From the NCBI GenBank assembly GCA_947505025.1, contig CANNIJ010000006.1:1-23351 (forward strand): a stretch of 23,351 nucleotides of DNA, written 5' to 3'. The DNA comes from Legionellaceae bacterium. Lineage in GTDB: Bacteria; Pseudomonadota; Gammaproteobacteria; Legionellales; Legionellaceae. Shown here piece after piece: positions 14,792 to 23,351 of the stretch. Numbering within the stretch: the stretch's first letter is position 1; the number at the start of each line of letters is the position of its first letter. Position numbers and translations under genes: made by a program. Under the pieces are notes generated by a model. The model made no database searches. It saw only the letters and a program-made list of their open reading frames with translations, and had not been told where the DNA came from.

Positions 14792-15148
14792 ATGTTGTCA
14801 GAATATATGCCCATTCTTGTGTTTATTCTTTTGGGGTTAGTCCTAGGCGCAGCAATGATGGGTGCCGGTGCTTTATTTTCTACTCATCAGCCCAATACTG
14901 CAAAAAATGCACCCTATGAGTGTGGCTTTCCTGCATTTGAAAGTGCCAGGATCCCTTTTGATGTGCGCTTTTATATGGTTGCCATATTATTTATACTGTT
15001 TGATTTAGAAACGGCGTTTTTCTTTCCTTGGGCTGTGGTTTTACGTAAAATTGGCTGGCTGGGTTTTTCATCAATGATGGTGTTTCTTGGATTATTAGTC
15101 ATGGGCTTTATTTATGAGTGGAAGCGGGGGGCGCTAGAATGGGAATAA
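14792..15148 (+). CDS. nuoA: NADH-quinone oxidoreductase subunit A
   Basis: Small membrane-arm subunit of complex I (Nqo7/ND3), near the quinone site. Three transmembrane helices fit the 118 residues: about 5-29, 61-83 and 88-107. Family marks are the matrix-loop PYECG (41-45), whose cysteine is the conserved ND3 loop cysteine, and FDLETAFFFPW (70-80). The frame opens at a TTG (14771), but the ATG at 14792 has GGAG 7 nt upstream and gives the usual N-terminus. First gene of the operon; its last 10 bases overlap the start of nuoB. Confidence 0.96.
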   Translation: MLSEYMPILVFILLGLVLGAAMMGAGALFSTHQPNTAKNAPYECGFPAFESARIPFDVRFYMVAILFILFDLETAFFFPWAVVLRKIGWLGFSSMMVFLGLLVMGFIYEWKRGALEWE

Positions 15149-15639
15149 ATCTCGCTTCAGAATTAAAAGAAAAAGGCTTTCTGACCACATCGTTGGATGA
15201 ATTATTGGGCTGGGCGCGCAGTGGGTCTATGTGGCCGATGACCTTTGGTCTGGCGTGTTGCGCCGTGGAAATGATGCATGTTGGTGCCTCGCGGTATGAT
15301 CTTGATAGATTTGGCGTATTATTTCGACCTAGTCCACGACAGTCAGATGTGATGATTGTTGCTGGCACCTTGTGTAATAAGATGGCGCCTGCGTTACGTA
15401 AAGTATATGACCAGATGCCAGAGCCGCGCTGGGTTATCTCTATGGGCTCGTGCGCGAATGGCGGCGGTTACTATCATTATTCTTATTCGGTAGTGCGTGG
15501 TTGTGATCGGATTGTACCGGTTGATGTATATGTTCCTGGCTGCCCTCCAACGGCAGAGGCATTGTTATATGCAATTATACAATTGCAAAACAAAATTCGT
15601 AATAAATCGATTCTTCAAGCCCCGATGATTTCAACATAA
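15139..15639 (+). CDS. nuoB: NADH-quinone oxidoreductase subunit B
   Basis: Peripheral-arm subunit (Nqo6/PSST) carrying cluster N2, the last Fe-S centre before quinone. The four ligands are present: the tandem cysteines C40-C41 in LACCAVEMM, C105 in GSCANGGGYYHYSYS and C135 in VPGCPPTAEAL. The 166-residue length assumes the ATG at 15139, which lies inside the nuoA end (ATGGGAATAA), has a GGGGGG stretch before it and gives a typical N-terminus. An in-frame GTG at 15118 would add seven unlikely residues. The 10-nt overlap suggests coupled translation with nuoA. Confidence 0.97.
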   Translation: MGINLASELKEKGFLTTSLDELLGWARSGSMWPMTFGLACCAVEMMHVGASRYDLDRFGVLFRPSPRQSDVMIVAGTLCNKMAPALRKVYDQMPEPRWVISMGSCANGGGYYHYSYSVVRGCDRIVPVDVYVPGCPPTAEALLYAIIQLQNKIRNKSILQAPMIST

Positions 15640-15673
15640 TGTCAATGGTTCGATGCACAGGTGGTAATGTAAC

Positions 15674-16342
15674 ATGACAAAACAAGAGGATTTGATTGCT
15701 GCGATAGCAGAAAGCTGCTTCGCATGGGTGAGAAACGTTAGCTTTGAATTCAGTGAAGTTAATGTTGAAACTGATGTTCTGTGTTTATTGCCGCTGTTAT
15801 ATCATCTGCGTGATCATTCGGCTTTTGAGTTTAATCAACTTATTGACCTGTGTGCTGTGGATTATTTATACTATGGTCGTTCAGATTGGGAAACCAACTC
15901 AGCCACTGAGCTTGGTTTTTCGCGCGCAGTTGCACCACGTGAATTTGGTGAGCCCTTGGGTGATCGGCCACGTTTTGCCGTGGTTTATCATCTGCAGTCA
16001 ACCACCAAGAATCATCGGGTGCGCTTAAAGGTTTATTTAGAAGATGAATGTTTGATTGTTCCTTCAGTGCATGAAGTTTGGCGGGTTGCCGATTGGTATG
16101 AACGTGAGGCATATGATTTATACGGCATTTTATTTGAAGGCCACCCAGATTTGAGACGTATTTTAACTGATTACGGTTTTATAGGTCATCCGTTTAGAAA
16201 AGATTTTCCACTGAGTGGTCATGTGGAAATGCGTTATGATGCCACAACAAAAAAAGTTTTATATGTGCCAGTTGATTTGGTACCGCGTGTGCTAGGACCG
16301 AAGGTTATCCGCACAGCTGATCCTGTTGGGAGCTTGTCTTAA
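15674..16342 (+). CDS. nuoC: NADH-quinone oxidoreductase subunit C
   Basis: Peripheral-arm 30-kDa subunit (Nqo5), which has no cofactor and packs against NuoD and NuoB. Its 222 residues carry the family signature as WYEREAYDLYGILFEGHPDLRRILTDYGFIGHPFRKDFPLSG (about 145-186), preceded by LIDLCAVDYLYY. It is separate from nuoD, unlike the fused nuoCD of E. coli. The stop and the nuoD start share one base (TAATG), so translation is coupled. The gap from nuoB is 34 nt. Confidence 0.97.
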   Translation: MTKQEDLIAAIAESCFAWVRNVSFEFSEVNVETDVLCLLPLLYHLRDHSAFEFNQLIDLCAVDYLYYGRSDWETNSATELGFSRAVAPREFGEPLGDRPRFAVVYHLQSTTKNHRVRLKVYLEDECLIVPSVHEVWRVADWYEREAYDLYGILFEGHPDLRRILTDYGFIGHPFRKDFPLSGHVEMRYDATTKKVLYVPVDLVPRVLGPKVIRTADPVGSLS

Positions 16343-17592
16343 TGGAAGTTAAAAATTACACCTTGAATTTTGGACCGCAACATCCTGCGGCGCATGGTGT
16401 GTTACGTCTGGTGTTAGAACTAGAAGGTGAAACTATTGTACGTGCAGATCCACACATTGGTTTATTGCACCGCGGCACTGAGAAGTTAGTAGAAACCAAG
16501 CCTTATTTGCAAAACATTGGTTATATGGATCGCTTGGATTATGTGTCCATGATGTGTAATGAACATGCTTATGTACGTTCGATTGAAGCCATGTTAGGTT
16601 TACAGGTGCCGTTAAGAGCCCAGTATATTCGGACTATGTTTGATGAAATTACGCGGATATTAAATCACCTGTTATGGTTAGGTGCAGTTGCGATTGATCT
16701 TGGTGCTATGACAGTTTTTTTGTATTGTTTTCGCGAGCGTGAAGATTTATGTGATTGTTATGAGGCAGCATCTGGTGCACGCATGCATGCGACATATTAT
16801 CGGCCGGGAGGCGTAGCACGTGACTTGCCCGATAGCATGCCACAATATCAGGTATCAAGATGGCATAATGATCGTGAGATTGATAAAAAGAATAAAAATC
16901 GTCAGGGTAGTTTATTAGACTTTATCTGGGATTTCACGAATCGTTTTCCTGCCTGCGTGGATGATTACGAAACATTGCTCACAGATAATCGAATTTGGAA
17001 ACAACGTACAGTAGATATTGGTATTGTTTCTCCAGATCAGGCTTTACAATGGGGTTTTACTGGACCAATGTTACGTGGATCGGGAATTGCATGGGATCTA
17101 CGTAAAAAACAAAGTTATGCTGCTTACGATCGGGTTGAGTTTGATGTGCCTGTTGGCAAGACTGGCGATTGCTATGACCGTTATTTGGTCCGTGTAGAAG
17201 AAATGCGGCAGTCAAATCGGATTATACGTCAATGCGTTAAATGGCTGCGCGAAAACCCCGGTCCAGTGCACGCTGAGTCACATAAAGTTACTCCACCCTC
17301 ACGCCTTGACATGAAACGTGACATGGAAGCAATGATTCATCATTTCAAATTATTTAGTGAAGGGTTTGCATTACCAGCTGGTGAGGTTTATCGGGCAGTA
17401 GAAGCGCCTAAAGGCGAATTTGGAATTTATTTGGTATCAGATGGGGCGAATAAACCGTATCGTTTGAAAATTCGTGCGCCAGGATTTGCGCATTTATCTA
17501 GTCTTGATTTTATGGTGCGTGGACATTTATTAGCTGATGCAGTAGCTGTTTTAGCCAGTCAAGATATTGTGTTTGGCGAAGTTGATCGATAA
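16342..17592 (+). CDS. nuoD: NADH-quinone oxidoreductase subunit D
   Basis: 49-kDa peripheral subunit (Nqo4), homologous to the large subunit of NiFe hydrogenases, which forms the quinone pocket with NuoB. The 416 residues are the normal full length. Visible marks: GPQHPAAHGVLRL (11-23, the loop contacting quinone), PHIGLLHRGTEKL (37-49), GYMDRLDYVSMM, YYRPGGVARDLP, and the C-terminal LDFMVRGHLLADAVAVLASQDIVFGEVDR with the final arginine typical of the family. The hydrogenase nickel-binding cysteines are absent, as expected. Confidence 0.97.
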   Translation: MEVKNYTLNFGPQHPAAHGVLRLVLELEGETIVRADPHIGLLHRGTEKLVETKPYLQNIGYMDRLDYVSMMCNEHAYVRSIEAMLGLQVPLRAQYIRTMFDEITRILNHLLWLGAVAIDLGAMTVFLYCFREREDLCDCYEAASGARMHATYYRPGGVARDLPDSMPQYQVSRWHNDREIDKKNKNRQGSLLDFIWDFTNRFPACVDDYETLLTDNRIWKQRTVDIGIVSPDQALQWGFTGPMLRGSGIAWDLRKKQSYAAYDRVEFDVPVGKTGDCYDRYLVRVEEMRQSNRIIRQCVKWLRENPGPVHAESHKVTPPSRLDMKRDMEAMIHHFKLFSEGFALPAGEVYRAVEAPKGEFGIYLVSDGANKPYRLKIRAPGFAHLSSLDFMVRGHLLADAVAVLASQDIVFGEVDR

Positions 17593-17606
17593 GAAGGTGG
17601 TGCTAT

Positions 17607-18110
17607 ATGTCTGAACATATTAAGCAGGGTTTGTCAGAAATACTTTCGGCAGCAGCTATTTGCGAACTTGATGAGTGGATTGCGAAATACCCACAAAATC
17701 AAAGACAGTCAGCGGTGATGCAGGCTTTGATGTTGCTACAACAAGCACAAGGCTTTTTGCCGGTTGAGGGTATGGATGCAGTGGCGCTGTATTTAGATAT
17801 GCCTAAGATCAGCGTTTATGAAGTCGCTTCTTTTTATAGCATGTACGAACAAAGCCCAACAGGCCGGCATGTGATCAATGTATGTACTAATATATCTTGT
17901 CATTTGAATGGCAGCTCAGCTATTGTGCGTCATTTGGAAGACAAGTTAAAAATTAAGTCCGGCGAAACAACACCCGACGGGCGCTTTACACTTCGAACAG
18001 TCGAGTGTTTAGCTGCTTGCGTGAATGCTCCAATGATGCAAGTTGGTCAGCAGTATCATGAACATTTGACCTCTGCCACAGTGGATGCCATTTTAGATAA
18101 TTACGTATAA
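17607..18110 (+). CDS. nuoE: NADH-quinone oxidoreductase subunit E
   Basis: 24-kDa subunit (Nqo2) of the NADH dehydrogenase module, carrying the [2Fe-2S] cluster N1a. The thioredoxin-like fold binds the cluster through C93 and C98 (VCTNISCHLNG) and C134 and C138 (VECLAACVNAP). All four are present in the 167-residue product. The N-terminal helical part (AVMQALMLLQQAQGFLP, then YEVASFYSMY) is typical. The ATG at 17607 is preceded by AAGGTGG. It lies 14 nt after nuoD and 10 nt before nuoF. Confidence 0.97.
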   Translation: MSEHIKQGLSEILSAAAICELDEWIAKYPQNQRQSAVMQALMLLQQAQGFLPVEGMDAVALYLDMPKISVYEVASFYSMYEQSPTGRHVINVCTNISCHLNGSSAIVRHLEDKLKIKSGETTPDGRFTLRTVECLAACVNAPMMQVGQQYHEHLTSATVDAILDNYV

Positions 18111-18120
18111 GGTAAATCGC

Positions 18121-19398
18121 ATGGTTAAGTTAGATCAAGTTTGTTATCGCACGCGTCATTTACCAGAACCCTGGACCATAGCAACCTATGAAGGCTTGGG
18201 TGGTTATCAGGTTTTGCGGCGAATTTTGGCGGAAAAAATCCCACCACAGCAGTTGATTGACGAGTTGAAACTGTCTGGTTTACGTGGCCGAGGTGGTGCA
18301 GGATTTCCTACTGGATTGAAGTGGAGCTTTATGAATCGTAATGCTCCGGTGCAAAAATATGTAGTGTGTAACTCCGATGAAGGCGAGCCTGGTACATGTA
18401 AAGATCGTGATATTTTACGTTATAATCCTCATCAATTGATTGAGGGGATGGCCATTGCAGGTTACGTTATTGGCGCAACAGTTGGTTATAATTATATTCG
18501 TGGAGAATTTTTTGAGCCTATTCAGCGTGTGGAAGTTGCTTTAAAGGAAGCGTATGCCCATGGTTTCTTAGGTAAAAACATACTTGGATCAGGTATTGAT
18601 TTTGATTTATACCAACACTTTGGTGCTGGTGCATATATATGTGGAGAAGAAACTGCATTATTGAATTCTTTGGAAGGCAAAAAAGGACAGCCACGTTTTA
18701 AGCCTCCATTCCCGGCAAATTTTGGTTTATACGGGCAACCGACCACGATTAATAATACCGAGACTTTTGCCAGTGTCCCGGTGATTTTAGAGAAAGGTGG
18801 TGCGTGGTTCTTGGATTTAGGCAAACCAAATAATGGTGGGACCAAGTGTTTTAGTGTGAGTGGTCATGTGAATCGTCCGGCAAATATTGAGATTCCACTG
18901 GGCACTCCATTCAAAACCTTACTGGATTTAGCCGGAGGTATGCGGGATGGCCGAACACTAAAAGCAGTGATCCCTGGCGGCACATCGATGCCAGTATTGC
19001 CGGGCTCAGTAATTATGGGCTTGGATATGGATTATGACAGCCTGCAAAAAGCCGGTTCTGGTTTGGGATCTGGGGCAGTTATTATAATGGATGATACTAC
19101 CTGTATGGTAGAAACTCTACACCGTATTTCAGAATTTTATATGGAAGAGTCATGTGGCCAATGTACTCCATGTCGTGAGGGTACTGGGTGGATGGTGCGT
19201 TTATTACATCAGATCATTAGCGGGCATGCCGAGCATAGTGATTTGGAAAAATTGGTGAATGTTGCAAATAAAATTGAAGGACGGACTATTTGTGCTTTGG
19301 GAGAAGCTGCAGCATGGCCCGTGCAGAGTTTTGTGAAGCATTTTCATCATGAATTTGAATATTATATTGAGCACAAACGTTCCATGACGCGCTCTTAG
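18121..19398 (+). CDS. nuoF: NADH-quinone oxidoreductase subunit F (NADH-binding)
   Basis: 51-kDa subunit (Nqo1) that oxidises NADH, with FMN and cluster N3. In the 425 residues I read the NADH-binding glycine loop GLRGRGGAGFPTGLKW (53-68), the FMN-binding CNSDEGEPGTCKDR (83-96), and the N3 ligands C345, C348 and C351 (ESCGQCTPCREGTGW) plus C391 (ICALGEAAAWP). Nothing is missing. An inverted repeat begins in the last codons (see 19391-19412). The ATG at 18121 follows an AAGGT ribosome site. Confidence 0.97.
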   Translation: MVKLDQVCYRTRHLPEPWTIATYEGLGGYQVLRRILAEKIPPQQLIDELKLSGLRGRGGAGFPTGLKWSFMNRNAPVQKYVVCNSDEGEPGTCKDRDILRYNPHQLIEGMAIAGYVIGATVGYNYIRGEFFEPIQRVEVALKEAYAHGFLGKNILGSGIDFDLYQHFGAGAYICGEETALLNSLEGKKGQPRFKPPFPANFGLYGQPTTINNTETFASVPVILEKGGAWFLDLGKPNNGGTKCFSVSGHVNRPANIEIPLGTPFKTLLDLAGGMRDGRTLKAVIPGGTSMPVLPGSVIMGLDMDYDSLQKAGSGLGSGAVIIMDDTTCMVETLHRISEFYMEESCGQCTPCREGTGWMVRLLHQIISGHAEHSDLEKLVNVANKIEGRTICALGEAAAWPVQSFVKHFHHEFEYYIEHKRSMTRS

Positions 19399-19412
19399 TC
19401 CGCGTTAAGAGC
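19391..19412 (+). repeat. Intercistronic hairpin between nuoF and nuoG
   Basis: GCTCTTA (19391-19397) and TAAGAGC (19406-19412) form a perfect 7-bp stem with an 8-nt loop that contains the end of the nuoF stop codon. No T-tract follows, so it is not a terminator. The nuoF-nuoG gap (54 nt) is the longest in the operon, so an RNA-processing or stability role is possible. Confidence 0.5.
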
Positions 19413-19452
19413 AAACATCCTACAGCAGTTTGATTTTTAAAGAAGGTTGAAC

Positions 19453-21813
19453 ATGGCCACTATTGAGATCGATGGAAAAACACTAGACGTAGACAATGGA
19501 AAAATGATCATCGAAGCAGCAGATGATGCTGGGATCTATATTCCTCGTTTTTGTTATCATAAAAAGTTATCGGTAGCGGCTAATTGTCGCATGTGCTTGG
19601 TTGAGGTTGAAAATAACCGTAAAACTGTGCCGGCATGCGCAACCCCGATCAGCCATGGGATGAAAGTTTTTACAAAATCACCCGCGGCGATTCAGTCACA
19701 GCAGGCTGTGATGGAGTTTTTGTTGATAAATCATCCGCTGGATTGCCCGGTTTGCGATCAAGGTGGCGAGTGTGATTTGCAAGATTTGTCGATGGGTTTT
19801 GGCAGCGACTCTGGTGATTATGGCTTAAGTAAAAGAGCCGTGGCGAATGATGATTTAGGTGCTTTAATTTCGACTGAAATGACTCGCTGTATTCAATGTA
19901 CTCGTTGTGTACGTTTTGGCGATGAAGTTGCTGGAGTACCTGAGTTGGGTGGTTTAGGTCGCGGTGAAAATATGCAGATTGGCACTTATGTGCAGCATAG
20001 TATGAGTTCAGAAGTTTCAGCTAATATCATTGATTTATGTCCAGTCGGCGCCTTAACTTCCAAGCCATTTAAGTTTAAAGCGCGCTCCTGGGAAATGATG
20101 CAGCATGCAAGTGTTGCCCCACATGATTGCTTGGGTTCTAATGTTTATGTACATACACGGCGTGAAGAAGTTATGCGGGTTGTACCTAAAGAACTCGAGT
20201 CTATAAATGAAACTTGGTTATCAGATCGCGATCGTTTTAGTTATTTAGGATTAAATAGTCCACATCGAGCCCATGCACCGATGATCAAACGTAATGGTGA
20301 GTGGGAGGTTGTTGATTGGCAAACTGCATTATCATTTGCTGTCACGGGTATGCAGAGAGTGTTAACTGAGCATGGAGCGGATCAGTGGGCGGCATTAGCC
20401 TCACCATCATCTACTTTGGAAGAATGCTACTTGCTACAGCAACTCATGCGCACGTTAGGGGTAAATAATTTAGATCATCGTTTGCATCAAACTGATTTTA
20501 GCGATGACTGTAATTTACAGTTGACGAGCACTTTACCTTACGCAGAGTTATCAGAACAAGCCACAATCTTCTTGGTTGGATGTAATGTTGCACGAGAAGT
20601 TCCACTGGCTGTAGTTAGGATCAGAAAGGCATTTAAAAACGGTGGAAATATCTATGCTATAAATGCTGTTGATTATGATTTCCCGTTTGCCATTTGCGAT
20701 AGCTTTATAGTTTCTCCTGATGAATGGCCACGTCAATTGGCGATGATTTTAAGTGCCTTAGTGCCGGATAATCAAGAACTGCCGGAGTCTGTTTTAGCGT
20801 TGTTAGTTGGTCTGACTCCAGACGAAAAGACCTGCCGCGTTGCTCAAGCTTTACGCACTCCAAGTGCCGTGTTAGTTACTGGCGAGCTGTGTGATAATCA
20901 TCCTTATGCAGCCACGTTACGCACATTGATTGCTTTGATTGCGGAGTATAGTGGGGCTAAAGTCCTGCGGTTTACTACAGGCGCTAACACTGCTGGGGCT
21001 TCTTTGGCCGGCATGCTGCCAAATTTCTCTACGGCAGGCATTGCTGCTGAATCACCTGGTTTGAATGTGCAGGCTGCTTTGGCGGCAAAACTAAAGGGTT
21101 ATCTATTGATGGGTGCTGAGCCGATCGATATTGCAAATTCAGCAGCGGCGAGCCAGGCCTTGTTAGGTGCGGAATTTGTAGTTGCGTTATCTGCATTTCA
21201 GAATACTACAATTAAAGCTTATGCTAATGTGATTTTACCCATAGCTCCTTATGCAGAAACATCTGGTACATACATTAATTTAGACGGCACTTGGCAAACA
21301 GTTAAAGGTGCACTGGCTTGCCAGGCACAGTCACGTCCTGCCTGGAAGGTTTTACGTGTCTTGGCTAATAAATTAATTTGCGGTGGTTTTGAATATAATT
21401 CAACTGCCGAGGTATTAGATGATATCAAGCAGCAGATGGGTCGTGTACATACAAATATACCCGAGCGTTATTTCCCCGAATCTCTGCCATTTTTACCGCA
21501 ACGCTTAGTGCGTGTTGGTGAGTGGCCTTTGTATCGGTGTGATGCTATTGTTCGTCATGCAGCAGCGTTACAAGACGCTGCATCTGCAGATTATGCAAAA
21601 GCATGTATCAATCCTATCACTGCAGATATTTTTAAGTTAGGTGATACTGTTACTGTATCTCAAGGAGATATTGAGATAACATTGCCACTGAAGCATGATA
21701 TGCGCATCGCGCAGGACGTTGTTTGGGTGCAGAATGCCTTTATCGAGACTATGGATTTAGGGCATGCATTTGCAACGATTAGTATTAAATCTTGTTCTTT
21801 AAATGGGTTATAA
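19453..21813 (+). CDS. nuoG: NADH-quinone oxidoreductase subunit G
   Basis: 75-kDa subunit (Nqo3) that passes electrons along Fe-S clusters from N3 toward NuoI. Ligands seen in the 786 residues: C34, C45, C48, C62 for [2Fe-2S] N1b; H94, C98, C101, C107 for N5; C146, C149, C152, C196 for N4. The rest is the molybdopterin-oxidoreductase-like domain, without cofactor motifs. The region where E. coli NuoG binds the extra cluster N7 holds a single cysteine (HDCLGSN), so N7 is absent, as in most complex I enzymes. The frame opens at a TTG (19447), but the ATG at 19453 with AAGAAGG six bases before it is the natural start. Confidence 0.97.
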   Translation: MATIEIDGKTLDVDNGKMIIEAADDAGIYIPRFCYHKKLSVAANCRMCLVEVENNRKTVPACATPISHGMKVFTKSPAAIQSQQAVMEFLLINHPLDCPVCDQGGECDLQDLSMGFGSDSGDYGLSKRAVANDDLGALISTEMTRCIQCTRCVRFGDEVAGVPELGGLGRGENMQIGTYVQHSMSSEVSANIIDLCPVGALTSKPFKFKARSWEMMQHASVAPHDCLGSNVYVHTRREEVMRVVPKELESINETWLSDRDRFSYLGLNSPHRAHAPMIKRNGEWEVVDWQTALSFAVTGMQRVLTEHGADQWAALASPSSTLEECYLLQQLMRTLGVNNLDHRLHQTDFSDDCNLQLTSTLPYAELSEQATIFLVGCNVAREVPLAVVRIRKAFKNGGNIYAINAVDYDFPFAICDSFIVSPDEWPRQLAMILSALVPDNQELPESVLALLVGLTPDEKTCRVAQALRTPSAVLVTGELCDNHPYAATLRTLIALIAEYSGAKVLRFTTGANTAGASLAGMLPNFSTAGIAAESPGLNVQAALAAKLKGYLLMGAEPIDIANSAAASQALLGAEFVVALSAFQNTTIKAYANVILPIAPYAETSGTYINLDGTWQTVKGALACQAQSRPAWKVLRVLANKLICGGFEYNSTAEVLDDIKQQMGRVHTNIPERYFPESLPFLPQRLVRVGEWPLYRCDAIVRHAAALQDAASADYAKACINPITADIFKLGDTVTVSQGDIEITLPLKHDMRIAQDVVWVQNAFIETMDLGHAFATISIKSCSLNGL

Positions 21814-21814
21814 C

Positions 21815-22837
21815 ATGTTACAAGATATTGGACTTTTGTTATGGATCGTGATTAAAATCCTGGTAATTGTATTACCATTACTCGTGTGCGTTGCATATCT
21901 TACATACGCAGAACGTAAAGTTATTGGTTATATGCAGGTAAGGATTGGGCCAAATCGTGTGGGTTTTCGTGGCTTACTACAGCCATTTGCGGACTTGCTA
22001 AAGCTGATTACCAAAGAGATCATTGTACCAACCAAGTCCAATGCATATTTATTTGTAATTGCCCCGTTGTTTGCGTTAACTCCGGCGCTAGTTGGTTGGG
22101 CTGTGATTCCATTTGGTGAGGGAATCGTTTTATCTAATATTAATGCTGGTGTCTTATATATTTTTGCAATGAGCTCATTGAGTGTTTACGGATTATTAAT
22201 TGCTGGTTGGGCGTCTAATTCTAAATATGCAATGTTAGGCGCCATGCGTAGTGCGGCACAAACCGTCTCGTATGAAATTGCCATGGGCTTTGCATTTGTT
22301 GGTGTGCTGATTGCAGCCGGCAGTATGAATTTAACTGATATTGTATTGTCCCAACGTGGTGGATTGATGCATTGGTGGTTTTTACCTTTACTACCTTTAT
22401 TTATGGTGTTTTGGATTGCAGCGCTGGCAGAAACAAACCGGGCACCATTTGACTTGGCTGAGGGCGAGTCAGAAATTGTTGCGGGCTTTCATGTGGAATA
22501 CTCCGGAATAGGTTTTGCTTTATTTTTCCTGTCAGAGTACGCCAGTATGATCTTAATCTCCATGGTCATGGCGATCTTGTTTTTAGGCGGATGGCTGTCG
22601 CCATTTGAAGGTATGCCGGGGCTAGAGCAGATATTCTTCTTTATTCCTGGTGGTGTTTGGCTGGCACTCAAAGTAGCATTGTTTTTGTTTGTTTACTTAT
22701 GGGTTCGTGCTACATTTCCTCGTTATCGTTACGATCAACTCATGCGTTTGGGTTGGAAAGTATTGATACCAGTAACGATAGTTTGGGTAATGGTGACTGC
22801 GGTGATGGTATTGACGCATTTAAAACCATGGTTTTAA
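21815..22837 (+). CDS. nuoH: NADH-quinone oxidoreductase subunit H
   Basis: Membrane subunit (Nqo8/ND1) that joins the two arms and lines the quinone entry channel. It is about 340 residues with roughly eight transmembrane helices. Conserved loops are present: YAERKVIGYMQVRIGPNRVG (31-50) and AETNRAPFDLAEGESEIVAG (205-224), with the acidic residues implicated in proton-quinone coupling. Two ATGs are possible. The one at 21803 overlaps the nuoG end by 11 nt and has no ribosome site. The one at 21815, just after the nuoG stop, follows a weak GGG and gives the usual short N-terminus, so I chose it with modest certainty. Confidence 0.95.
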   Translation: MLQDIGLLLWIVIKILVIVLPLLVCVAYLTYAERKVIGYMQVRIGPNRVGFRGLLQPFADLLKLITKEIIVPTKSNAYLFVIAPLFALTPALVGWAVIPFGEGIVLSNINAGVLYIFAMSSLSVYGLLIAGWASNSKYAMLGAMRSAAQTVSYEIAMGFAFVGVLIAAGSMNLTDIVLSQRGGLMHWWFLPLLPLFMVFWIAALAETNRAPFDLAEGESEIVAGFHVEYSGIGFALFFLSEYASMILISMVMAILFLGGWLSPFEGMPGLEQIFFFIPGGVWLALKVALFLFVYLWVRATFPRYRYDQLMRLGWKVLIPVTIVWVMVTAVMVLTHLKPWF

Positions 22838-22867
22838 ATTCATGTTTTATTTCTTAGGACTGATTTG

Positions 22868-23351
22868 ATGGCGAACTCAATTAAAAAGATCTATCGCTAC
22901 GCTAAGCATTACCTGGTTAGTTTTATGTTGTTAGACTTACTACAAGGACTAGCCGTAACTGGTCGTGCTTTTTTTAAGACAAAGATTACAGTACAGTTTC
23001 CCGAGGAAATGACGCCAATTTCTCCGCGCTTTCGTGGGATGCTAGCTTTACGGCGTTATCCTAATGGTGAAGAGCGGTGTATAGCCTGTAAGTTATGTGA
23101 GGTTGTTTGTCCAGCCTTGGCAATTACGATTGACTCTGAAATGCGTGCCGACGGTACTCGACGCACTACCCGCTATGATATTGATGTATTTAAATGTATC
23201 AATTGTGGTTTGTGTGAAGAAGCTTGTCCGGTCGACTCCATTGTGACGACACCGATCCAGCATTATCATATCAGTGAGCGTGGGCAAAACATTATGACCA
23301 AAGAGAAGTTATTGGCTGTTGGTGATTTAATGGAAGAGCGTTTGGCCGCGG
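22868..23351 (+). CDS. nuoI: NADH-quinone oxidoreductase subunit I (3' end outside window)
   Basis: 23-kDa ferredoxin-like subunit (Nqo9/TYKY) carrying clusters N6a and N6b, which feed N2 in NuoB. 161 codons are visible, close to the full family length of about 163, so only a few residues and the stop are missing. An N-terminal amphipathic helix (LLDLLQGLAVTGRAFF) touches the membrane. The two CxxCxxCxxxCP motifs are C71, C74, C77, C81 and C110, C113, C116, C120. The ATG at 22868 has AGGA about 9 nt upstream and lies 30 nt after nuoH. nuoJ-N are expected to the right. Confidence 0.95.
   Translation, partial: MANSIKKIYRYAKHYLVSFMLLDLLQGLAVTGRAFFKTKITVQFPEEMTPISPRFRGMLALRRYPNGEERCIACKLCEVVCPALAITIDSEMRADGTRRTTRYDIDVFKCINCGLCEEACPVDSIVTTPIQHYHISERGQNIMTKEKLLAVGDLMEERLAA

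Noticed and set aside
1..23351. CRISPR arrays, tRNA or rRNA genes, insertion sequences, integrase or phage genes
   Set aside because: Read for but not seen: no regularly spaced repeats, cloverleaf-like genes, transposase frames or terminal repeats are apparent.

Overview
This window looks like the chromosome of an AT-rich gammaproteobacterium. Every substantial gene is a recognisable proteobacterial housekeeping gene. nuoC and nuoD are separate, unlike the fused nuoCD of enterics, and the transketolase-GAPDH-PGK order is one found in several gammaproteobacteria. The moderate A+T content, remnant genes and secreted or lipoprotein products would suit a host-associated lineage such as Legionellales. 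That placement is an inference; no rRNA or other taxonomic marker is present.

Left block (1-8482, minus strand). This reads as one long operon, tkt - gap - pgk - apaH - TolC-family outer-membrane protein - HlyD/MacA-type lipoprotein adaptor - MacB/LolD-type ATPase. The ATPase runs off the left edge. Gaps between the first four genes are 19-25 nt; the last three junctions are overlaps (ATGA, ATGA and 8 nt). Central carbon enzymes, the alarmone hydrolase ApaH and a tripartite efflux system therefore appear to be co-transcribed. Pyruvate kinase, a common neighbour of pgk, is absent.

Middle accessory island (8483-9376, plus strand). It holds a degraded fragment resembling the C-terminus of a HipA-family kinase and a well-signalled gene for a small secreted six-cysteine protein with its own promoter. 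It ends in a short GGA-rich, hairpin-forming segment with an intrinsic terminator. That segment has the hallmarks of a CsrA/RsmA-sequestering small RNA and is the most interesting element in the window.

Right of the island (9377-14666). Adenosine deaminase (minus) is divergent from a 62-aa unknown protein plus a hotdog thioesterase (plus). Next come a Pit phosphate permease with its DUF47/PhoU-like partner (minus), a lipoprotein of unknown function (plus) and a solitary slipin (minus). A perfect 14-bp inverted repeat lies between the convergent thioesterase and pit genes.

Right block (14737-23351, plus strand). A near-consensus sigma-70 promoter drives nuoA-B-C-D-E-F-G-H-I, the first nine genes of the respiratory complex I operon. 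nuoI is cut by the right edge very near its end. The cofactor-ligand cysteines visible in NuoB, E, F, G and I are intact. The optional N7 cluster of NuoG is missing.
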